The translations under genes were made by a program, and so were the position numbers. 64,000 nt of DNA from Ziziphus jujuba (lineage: Eukaryota > Streptophyta > Magnoliopsida > Rosales > Rhamnaceae): the NCBI RefSeq assembly GCF_031755915.1, contig NC_083388.1:17361001-17425000 (forward strand). The letters are read 5' to 3'. The notes below the pieces were generated by a model, which saw only the letters and a list, made by a program, of their open reading frames with translations, ran no database searches and had not been told where the DNA came from. Positions 56,672 to 64,000 of the stretch are shown here, piece after piece. The stretch's first letter is position 1. Every line of letters begins with the position of its first letter.

Positions 56672-59107
56672 ATGGCTTGTTTGTTTAACTTGTTCTTGTT
56701 CTTCTCTTTTGCAATTTCTTCTTCATATTGCTATGATACTCTGAATGAGGGTGCTTCACTCTCAACGGAGGAACTAGACCAGGTTTTAGTTTCATCCAAT
56801 GGCGTTTTCTCTGCTGGTTTCCACTCTGTTGGCCAAAACGCATATTGTTTTGCCGTATGGTTCAATGATCCTCCATACAACGACAACAACAATCCAAATG
56901 GCAGCACCATAGTATGGATGGGCAATCGTGACAAGCCAGTCAGTGGAAAAAAGCACTCATTCCTTTCACTTCAAAAAGATGGCAATCTAGTCTTGCAAGA
57001 TGGTGGTGGTGGTGGGCTTATCATTTGGGCTACACACACAATCTCAGTGTCATCCACTTTCTTACAGCTCCTCGACAATGGCAACCTCGTACTCATGAAA
57101 GTGAAGGAACATCATTATTCCAAGGATGTTGTTCTGTGGCAAAGCTTTGATTTTCCAACAGACACCCTTCTACCACTACAACCACTGACCAAATCCACAA
57201 AGCTTGTCTCGTCAATTAGCCAGAATAATTTCTCTACAGGTTTCTATATCTTCTCTTTCGATGATAACAACCTTCTTAATTTGGTGTTTGATAATAGCCG
57301 TGAAGATTGGAGTGTGTATTGGCCCCCAGCTTGGCTTAAGAGCTGGGAAGCTGGAAGGTCAACATACAATGACAGTAGAATTGCTGTCCTGAATTCAATG
57401 GGGAATTTCAGCTCGTCTGATAATTTCACATTCATATCATCGGATTACGGTTCGGATACGATTCAGAGAAGACTGAGGATGGATTATGATGGCAATGTCA
57501 GATTGTACAGTCGGAAAATTGATGGAGAAGGATGGTATGTTTCATGGCAGGCCATTTCTGATCCATGTAAAGTTTATGGAATTTGTGGGGTTAATGGACT
57601 CTGTAGCTACGATTACAGTTCTGGAAGAAAATGCTCTTGTCTACCAGGACATAAGATGAAAGATCCTAGTGATTGGTCCAAAGGCTGTGAACCCAAATTT
57701 GAACCATCCTGCAACAGAAACCATTCTAAATTCATCAGAATTTCTAGCGCCGAGTTCTATGGCTATGATTATGGCAACTTCCGCAACTACACTTTTAGTC
57801 AATGCCAAGACCTATGCTTGAGTTTGTGCAATTGCAAAGCCATCCAGTACACATTCTTCGACTCCACCAGCACCTACAATTGCTATCCCAAGACTCTGCT
57901 GGCTAATGGATATAGAAGTCCCACATTTTTTGGTGACTTGTATTTGAGGCTGCCAAAATCTTATGACAACAACACCACCACCCTTGAAGAATCCAGCTTA
58001 AAATGCTTCGATGAACCAGAATTGCTGAATAAAGAAAAGGAGAATCAATTGGTGAAACATTTGCTTTGGTTTGCTGTTGGAATGGGAGGGTTCCAGATCA
58101 TTTGTTTTGTTTCAGTTTGGTCCTTGTTGTTTATTAAAAACAAGAAAAACTCGGAATCAGAAGGTGGTCGCTACCTGATTGCTGCAACAGCTGGAATGTG
58201 CAAAAGGTATAACTATGATGAGCTTAAAAAGGCTACTCGTGGTTTTAAAGAAGAGATTGGAAGGGGCTCTGGAGGAATCGTTTACAAAGGTGTGTTACCG
58301 GATGATCGTGTTGCTGCGGTGAAGTTGCTCATCAACGAAGCTAATAATAATGACCAAGGTGAAGCTGAATTTCTAGCAGAAGTTAGCACCCTCGGGAGGC
58401 TCAATCATATGCACTTGATGAAGATGTGGGGATATTGCGCTGAAGGAAAGCATAGGATTTTGGTGTATGAGTACTTGGAGCATGGGTCTTTGAAACAGAA
58501 TTTGTCTTCGAATGTGCTTGATTGGGAAATGAGGTTTGAAATTGCTCTTGGGACTGCTAAAGGCCTTGCTTACTTGCATGAGGAATGCCTGGAGTGGATT
58601 TTACACTGCGATGTAAAGCCGCATAACATACTCTTGGACTCTGATTATAGTCCAAAGGTTGCAGATTTTGGGTTGTCTAAGCTGCTAAAAAGAGGAGAGC
58701 TTAACAACTCGGCATTCTCAAGGATTAGAGGAACTAGAGGGTATATGGCTCCAGAGTGGGTTTCAAACCAGCCCATCACATCCAAAGTGGATGTGTACAG
58801 CTATGGGCTTGTTGTGTTGGAGATGTTGACAGGAAGAAGCCCAACAACCGATGTTCAAACCGTAAATGATACAGGAGAGATAGAGAATAGAAGAAGTTTG
58901 GTGAGTTGGGTGAGGGAGACTATCAAGGAAACTTCTTCTGATGAAATTGCAGTGTTGCTGGAAAAGATCGTTGATCCTTCCTTGGGGGGAGAATATGACA
59001 TGAAGGAGATGGAGAAGCTTTTGGAAGTAGCTATGAAATGTGTGGAGGAAGACAAAGGTGCTAGGCCTACCATGGGTCAAGTCGTTGAAATGCTTCTTGA
59101 TTATTAG
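56672..59107 (+). CDS. S-domain (G-type lectin) receptor-like serine/threonine kinase, non-RD, single exon, 811 aa
   Basis: A plasma-membrane receptor kinase with an intact frame. Residues 1-20 are a signal peptide (MACLFNLFLFFSFAISSSYC). A bulb-type lectin domain follows (about 30-165, with VWMGNRDKPV and VLWQSFDFPTDTLLP), then an S-locus glycoprotein region (about 200-290), an EGF-like Cys cluster (DPCKVYGICGVNGLC, 297-311), a PAN-like Cys-rich region (about 345-430), a transmembrane helix (about 463-488) and a kinase domain (about 525-808). Kinase landmarks are GRGSGGIVYKG, Lys551 in VAAVK, Glu570, HCDVKPHN (645-652), DFG (665-667) and APE (693-695). The catalytic loop reads HCD rather than HRD, so it is a non-RD kinase, the class often linked to immune receptors. 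Architecture and lack of introns match the maize PK1-like subfamily. The ligand is unknown. The upstream W-boxes fit a defence role. Confidence 0.93.
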   Translation: MACLFNLFLFFSFAISSSYCYDTLNEGASLSTEELDQVLVSSNGVFSAGFHSVGQNAYCFAVWFNDPPYNDNNNPNGSTIVWMGNRDKPVSGKKHSFLSLQKDGNLVLQDGGGGGLIIWATHTISVSSTFLQLLDNGNLVLMKVKEHHYSKDVVLWQSFDFPTDTLLPLQPLTKSTKLVSSISQNNFSTGFYIFSFDDNNLLNLVFDNSREDWSVYWPPAWLKSWEAGRSTYNDSRIAVLNSMGNFSSSDNFTFISSDYGSDTIQRRLRMDYDGNVRLYSRKIDGEGWYVSWQAISDPCKVYGICGVNGLCSYDYSSGRKCSCLPGHKMKDPSDWSKGCEPKFEPSCNRNHSKFIRISSAEFYGYDYGNFRNYTFSQCQDLCLSLCNCKAIQYTFFDSTSTYNCYPKTLLANGYRSPTFFGDLYLRLPKSYDNNTTTLEESSLKCFDEPELLNKEKENQLVKHLLWFAVGMGGFQIICFVSVWSLLFIKNKKNSESEGGRYLIAATAGMCKRYNYDELKKATRGFKEEIGRGSGGIVYKGVLPDDRVAAVKLLINEANNNDQGEAEFLAEVSTLGRLNHMHLMKMWGYCAEGKHRILVYEYLEHGSLKQNLSSNVLDWEMRFEIALGTAKGLAYLHEECLEWILHCDVKPHNILLDSDYSPKVADFGLSKLLKRGELNNSAFSRIRGTRGYMAPEWVSNQPITSKVDVYSYGLVVLEMLTGRSPTTDVQTVNDTGEIENRRSLVSWVRETIKETSSDEIAVLLEKIVDPSLGGEYDMKEMEKLLEVAMKCVEEDKGARPTMGQVVEMLLDY

Positions 59108-59513
59108 CATGCAACAGCTCCTCGAGCATGCATTTCCATGTTCCTACTTTGCCAAAAATATATATGGCATTTTTCATTTAACATGGTATTTGGGAGGGGG
59201 GGTGGAAGGGAGTGTGTTGGGTGGGTGTGGGGTTTGGGTGTGTGTGGAAGCGTGCATGGTTAATAATGTTTTTCAATTTTGTTTTTGTACTTGTATTCTG
59301 TAATTGGGACTTGTCCATACTGAAGTAGCCCAATTTCTTGTGTTTTCGCCTAAAACTGTAAGGTAGGAAACAAACCTGTATCCATAAGGAATGAGATTCC
59401 AGGGATGTAGATTTTTAAAATTGTAATGTGTATATTAATATGCCTTTGAATTTCAGGTTTATGGGCTTGAGGCTCCCTTTGGATCACAAAACAAAAAAAT
59501 CTAAAATAAGATA

Positions 59514-59657
59514 AAATCATGTGTATGTGATCCTTTTGATCTTAAAATACCCTGTGTTTTGTCTCTCTAATATTTTTCTCCTAGAATGATCAGAAATCTA
59601 GTATGCTGAAATTTAATTCATGGACATTGTGATTGGATTTATTTCTTCTCACTATAA
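59514..59657 (+). repeat. copy of the receptor-kinase 3' flank (second copy, beside the intact gene)
   Basis: It is the partner of 54561-54712 and lies about 410 bp beyond the kinase stop codon, in the same orientation. Confidence 0.65.
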
Positions 59658-60666
59658 AAATAAATAAAAAAAATTTCCAAATTAACAATAAATATTGGCA
59701 ATAAGAACATAAAAAATAATAATATTTGAATTTTATTTTTTTTTATCATTTTTACAAAACTATCATAACAAAGAATAATTACCACTTTATTAAAAAAAGA
59801 AAGAACAGTTATAATTAGTGTTATAAAAAAAAAAAAAAAGAAGTTATCATAATTCATCCCAAAAAAATAAAAGAAACAGTCCCCTCATATTTAAAAAAGA
59901 AAAAATTACTTATAGACTTACCCCATTAGTTGTACCGTTGAAAGTGCATTTCGCTATTCAAAGTCCAATCCTTGATCTGGATAAAACATTTCTTCTCTTC
60001 CATTGTAATAAAAAATATATATTTAAAAAAATAGTAATTTATATAAAATGAGAAAGAAAAAATAAAAATCAATTGAAAAGAGAGAAAGTAAAAAGTAAAA
60101 AATGGTTAAAATTAAATAAAAATAAAGATAAAAAATAAAAAAATTGTGCGCCTCTAACCCATATTCCCCTCCCAAATTGTCCTCACGTTGCAACAACTTG
60201 CATCCTGGACATTCAATTTGCTTGGCATTCCGAGCCAAACATAGAATTGGGTATAATTAACAATAGAAGGGTCGATTATATTCGCTCTAATTTTTTTCTC
60301 TTTTCTTAAAGGTTACTTATTTGCTCTTCTAACCTCTGACAGTTTTTCTTTTTTTGGAAATAGTCTCTGACAGTTTTTCATTTGCATACTAAGCTAGTAA
60401 TTATATATTTTCCAAGTAAATTTCAATGCAGCTATTCTATTTCGTAGGGATGTACAGAATTATAACCAATCCAATTCAATTTTGTTGAATCAATCAAGTT
60501 TTGATTTGATTCAAAAATTTGAAATCCAATTGGATTGAATTAGTTACCAATTTTGATGTTTTAAAATAGTAAATGCAAATTTATCTAATCCAATAACTAT
60601 ATAAAATGTTAAAATTTTATTTGGTGTATGCATTTTATTGGTTAAGTAAACTAGCATAATTGTAAT

Positions 60667-61053
60667 GGGGTGTTTGGTAAAAAAGAAAGTATCGAAGAAA
60701 ACTGATTCTTAGGATTTAGTTTTTCAGAGAATGAATTTTTTTGAAATTTTTTTTACAGTGTTTGATTAATTATAGAGGAAAATAGAACTTACAAATAATT
60801 AAATAAATTTATATATTAAAATTAAAAGATAAAATTGTATTTAAAAAAAATACGTAATATTAGTTTATCTGAAAATTTGAGAATAACACATCTTTAGTAG
60901 GATCCACTTTCTATATCAGTTTACCATATTACAAGATTTATTTTCCACAGGGATCCACAAATTCCTTCCTTTAAAAATTATCCAAACAGGAAAAAATTTT
61001 ACTTTTCTAGAAAATTTTAGATACCCACTAATTTTACTATTACCCAAACACCC
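60667..61053. mobile_element. MITE with GGGTGTTTGG ends
   Basis: The left end GGGGTGTTTGGTAA is the near-perfect inverse of the right end TTACCCAAACACCC. The body of about 390 bp is AT-rich and non-coding. GGGTGTTTGG termini are, from memory, common among plant MITEs. It resembles the element at 38216-38558. Confidence 0.7.
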
Positions 61054-62504
61054 ATAAACAATAACAAATTGTAAATCCACTTTATTAATTTTATTATAAG
61101 ATTAACATTTGGCATTTTTAGCAAATAAAATTAACTACAATATTTGTTGACAAGAAAGCAATCATGGATCTGGAGCTTAGATATTTGACGTTGATAAGTT
61201 TTGAATCCTGATATTATGGAAGCTTTTTTTGGAGCTTGAATTCTTGTCATGGAAAATTTAGATGTAGTTGGTGGTTTTGCTTATGATTTAGCACATTTTG
61301 ACTATTTTCATATTGTTACTTTATGTTTAATGGACAAAGTTATTTAGCTTGGATTATGTTATCGTGCAATGTTGTGGAAGCTGTTTTTGTAGCTTAAATT
61401 ATGGGTTGTCTATGATTTAGCCTATTTAAGCCATTTTTATATTGTGAGTTTATATTTTATGGAACAAAATAATTAAGATTTGATACTTAGATATGCTTGT
61501 TAATTGTATATTGATTTAAAAGTCTTTTTACAATTCAAAAAAAAAAAAAAAACTTTACATGATCTTATTTTTACATACCACCATTTAAATAAACTGAAAA
61601 TATAAAATTCGTTTATACAATATATTTATTACTCAAAGTACCCTAAATCTATACACTCCCCAATCAAGTCGAAAATTCATTTTTTCCATAAATCTTTTAC
61701 AACTCAAATACTACTTTATGGAAATTGATAGTCGCATTTGGGCAATATATCATAAAAGTGTTGGATGAAACTAATAGTGATGAAACTTCATGAAATTTTC
61801 TTTCCACTTAGAAGGTTTTTCGACAAAATTGATAGGTATGAGAATTCGACATAATTGTTTAATTATAACATATTAAATATATTTGTATTGTTCAATTGTA
61901 TACTTTTGAATGTATTCAAATTATTCAATCATATACTTCCTAATGGTTTTTAAAAATTTATTTTTAATTTGTTTGGTGTAAATTTCTAGACAATATTGAA
62001 TATGTTCAATTTTTATATTTCTAATTAGTTGTAAAGAATTCAATTTTGAAACAAGAAATAGATGATAATATTCAGCAAACCATGATCTAAAAAAGCACAA
62101 ACGCGACTAACCAAGGAAAATGTTGTTTTACTTGCACGTTGTTGGTAAATGACATAAAAAACAAAAAGAAAAATTATAAAACAAAAATGAATTATTGAAA
62201 AAATAAAAAAGTAAAATAGATACATATTAATTTTTTATGTATTTGAACTTCCAAAGTAACCGTCTTATATGCATTCCTAATTTATGAAGAAGTATGAGTT
62301 AGACGAAAACATTTGATAAGAAAAGTAAAAAATGCATAAAAAAGTTATTAAAAAAGATTTATTTATTAAATACCTTTAATAATAATTTTAAATGAAAATT
62401 AAAATATAACTTTACAATAAAATTGCATAAGATCTATTCGGTATTGTATCTAGAAACTCTCAAATACAAAGTTAGAAAATTTTCAAGCATAAACCATATC
62501 GATG

Positions 62505-63012
62505 TGTATTTATGCAGAGGAAGTGTCAAAAATTGTCCATTCATTTATGCATTGTCAAGTATGGGACATGGTAGTGCAAGTATGGGTCTAGTTGCCAGAG
62601 ACCACAATGGAAAAGTTCTCAAAGTGCAAGTTCTTCGAGAAAAAATAGACATTCCAGAAGCGGCTGGAGCAGCAGCAATTCTGAATGCTGTGAAGTTAGC
62701 TTTAGAAGAAGGCTTCTCGAATTTGTGCTGTGAAAGCGATGCAAAGTTGATTATCCAAAATCTAAAGAACCCGGATAAGTGCTGTAGTCATTGGTCAGCA
62801 CCAGGTTTCATTAACAGAATTCCGGAACTTTGCCCTCTTTTGATTCCATCTGTTTTAGCTGGACTCCGAGACAGAATAACAAATTGGCACATCTTGGCTC
62901 CCGCTGGTGTCTTGTGAATGATAGTATAGGCTCTGTCTCTCCCTTTTTGGAATGTATTATTGCTCTTTTGGTTAATATAACTCCCTTTTTAAGCCAAAAA
63001 AAAAAAAAAAAA
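62505..63012 (+). pseudogene. 3' fragment of a second LINE (RNase H domain) with poly-A tail
   Basis: The frame reads GSASMGLVARDHNGKVLKVQ, then VKLALEEGFSNLCCESDAKL and IIQNLKN, the pattern of the RNase H-like domain at the end of plant LINEs. A frameshift follows, and FSWTPRQNNKLAHLGSRWC continues in another frame. The first catalytic Asp motif is lost and the EA-box glutamate region is altered (PEAAGAAAI). The sequence ends in poly-A at 62996-63012. AAAAAGATTTAT occurs at 62351-62362 and again after the poly-A (63009-63020), a possible but low-complexity target duplication. It is a 5'-truncated dead copy. Confidence 0.75.
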
Positions 63013-63144
63013 GATTTATGTTCTGATCAACAACTTTTGCACCTCGCATTTGATAACAAATGCATACACATGTTTTGTAGCAAAAACTATCAAAAGTATA
63101 TATATTATAAGGAGGTGAATTATTATAAAATTAATCAATGCAGT

Positions 63145-63146
<2 letters not shown>

Positions 63147-63210
<64 letters not shown>
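63147..63210 (+). repeat. (TA)n microsatellite, about 64 bp
   Basis: A long perfect TA repeat lies 24 bp downstream (minus-strand sense) of the bHLH exon's donor site. It can extrude as a cruciform and may mark a rearrangement point. Confidence 0.95.
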
Positions 63211-63217
<7 letters not shown>

Positions 63218-63233
63218 AATTATTTCTATATAC

Positions 63234-63431
63234 CTGAATGATTTTCTTGAAAATTAATAGATTATTATTTGGGAGTTGACTAGGGATGACAATATTTATG
63301 AATCCATGTGATCTTTCTTTCCCAAATACTAATCCTTCAAGTCCTGTAATCTCAAATTTTAGCTTCTTGGCCTGCATTTGGAGATCTTGCATGTAACGAA
63401 AAGCATTCCCGATAATGGACGCTTTGTCCAT
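63234..63431 (-). pseudogene. FIT-like bHLH exon, partial gene or pseudogene
   Basis: The exon reads MDKASIIGNAFRYMQDLQMQ, AKKLKFEITGLEGL and a final FKKIIQ, preceded by an acceptor (TGTGCAG) and followed by a GT donor (GTATATAG). This is helix 2 and the following linker of the plant FIT (bHLH29) family, the regulator of iron-deficiency responses, where I remember MDKASIVGDAVLYVQELQ and SKKIIQMD. The exon is 66 codons, which suits the family. Changes at conserved places (GN for GD, FRYM for VLYV) suggest relaxed constraint. No following exon could be found downstream (plus 59110-63230), where LINE and TA repeat sequences lie instead. The basic-helix exon is not in 63432-64000, so it would be outside the window or absent. 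It could still be a live gene with long introns. Confidence 0.7.
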
Positions 63432-64000
63432 CTGCACACATTCACAACATAATTAATCACCATTCATATATATATATATATATGTATATATAGAGAGAGA
63501 GAGAGAGGAAGAGGCTGTTATGTAGATTGAACACCAAAATCTACAGTCCTAGAACATCCTATTAATGGTAACAGGCACCTATAACAGCTAATAAATGGAA
63601 AAATCTATAGTGATCACGAACTCTATTACCACTACTATCGAAGATGGTAGTTTAGCAGAAGAAAACCGTTCAGTCTTTACACCTATGAGTTAGGAAATTG
63701 AGATTCGAATATTGACAAATCCTGTTATTGTTTCGGATGGTTCCATACCGCATAGCGCAGGACTATAGTCTGATGTCTATGATACCACCATGAGATATTT
63801 TTTTTTTAAGCAAAAAAAAAAAAAAAAAAAAACTCGATTACCGCTAATAGAATGTTCTTGCATAATAAAATTTTCATATATATATATATATATATATATA
63901 TGTATAAGGACATCGTCACTTGTACTTTAAATTCTTTTGTTTTCTAAGGACAATTGTATGAACTTGTGATATATATACATATATATATACACACCACACA
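63432..64000. other. right-edge region upstream of the bHLH exon
   Basis: No exon is recognised. It contains TA repeats (63468-63482, 63877-63901), a short GA run (63491-63508) and an A tract (63813-63832). It may be an intron of the bHLH gene. Confidence 0.5.

Larger units (their letters stand above)
59108..62504. other. AT-rich intergenic region downstream of the kinase
   Basis: About 59108-59460 is the probable 3' UTR of the kinase, with a G/T-rich stretch. The flank repeat lies at 59514-59657. From 60440 to 60560 the sequence repeats CCAATCCAATTCAA and inverse ATTGGATTGAATT phrases, resembling a decayed repeat. The MITE at 60667-61053 follows. No gene or exon of the neighbouring bHLH gene could be recognised in this interval. 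Confidence 0.6.

Noticed and set aside
58763..59110. 115-codon minus-strand frame
   Set aside because: Antisense shadow of the receptor kinase coding sequence.
1..64000. tRNA, rRNA genes or CRISPR arrays
   Set aside because: No cloverleaf with a GTTCRANNC-type arm, no ribosomal RNA core sequence and no spaced direct-repeat array of CRISPR type was seen by eye; the periodic hairpin array at 50.2-51.1 kb belongs to a transposable element.

Overview
The window is nuclear DNA of a eudicot plant. It is AT-rich, has intron-dense genes with GT-AG introns, many poly-A/T and TA/GA microsatellites, MITE-type transposons and a plant L1-type LINE. No prokaryotic features are present. I cannot name the species; a woody rosid would fit, but that is only an impression.

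Layout. 1-4712: AT-rich intergenic DNA with a small solo-LTR-like element. 4713-8286 (+): a 12-exon gene for a 454-residue protein resembling plant ASAP1, the NSE6-like partner of the SMC5/6 DNA-repair complex. 11119-13477 (+): a 9-exon shugoshin gene (301 residues), the protector of centromeric cohesin. 13478-22180: gene-poor DNA with a MITE. 22181-23246 (+): a two-exon DUF1635 gene of unknown function. 23247-30787: gene-poor DNA carrying a roughly 2.4-kb tandem segmental duplication whose second copy contains the last exon of the next gene. 30788-38031 (-): a complete 17-exon DNA ligase 1 gene with two in-frame starts, as expected for dual mitochondrial and nuclear targeting. 38032-43484: MITEs and a broken fragment of a receptor-kinase gene. 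43485-48660: a dead LINE with a 14-bp target-site duplication, itself interrupted by a 683-bp TIR element with an 8-bp duplication. 49271-52132: a large foldback element with arms of about 0.8 kb and a periodic array of small hairpins. 56672-59107 (+): an intact single-exon S-domain (G-type lectin) receptor kinase of the non-RD class. 62505-63012: a 3' LINE/RNase H fragment. 63234-63431 (-): one exon of a FIT-like bHLH transcription factor, apparently without its following exon.

Genes together. Three genes (ASAP1-like, shugoshin, DNA ligase 1) concern chromosome maintenance, and ligase and shugoshin have cell-cycle-type promoter motifs, but they are separately transcribed and nothing shows a functional cluster. 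More telling is gene order. From memory, Arabidopsis ASAP1, a DUF1635 gene and FIT lie close together on chromosome 2 (At2g28130, At2g28140, At2g28160), so the window looks like an expanded, transposon-filled version of that block. The receptor kinase, its relic at 42.9 kb and a duplicated 3' flank at 54.6 kb suggest a decayed tandem kinase array. I found no convincing new multi-gene system. The most unusual structures are the ligase 3' duplication, the nested transposons with exact target duplications, and the hairpin-array foldback element.
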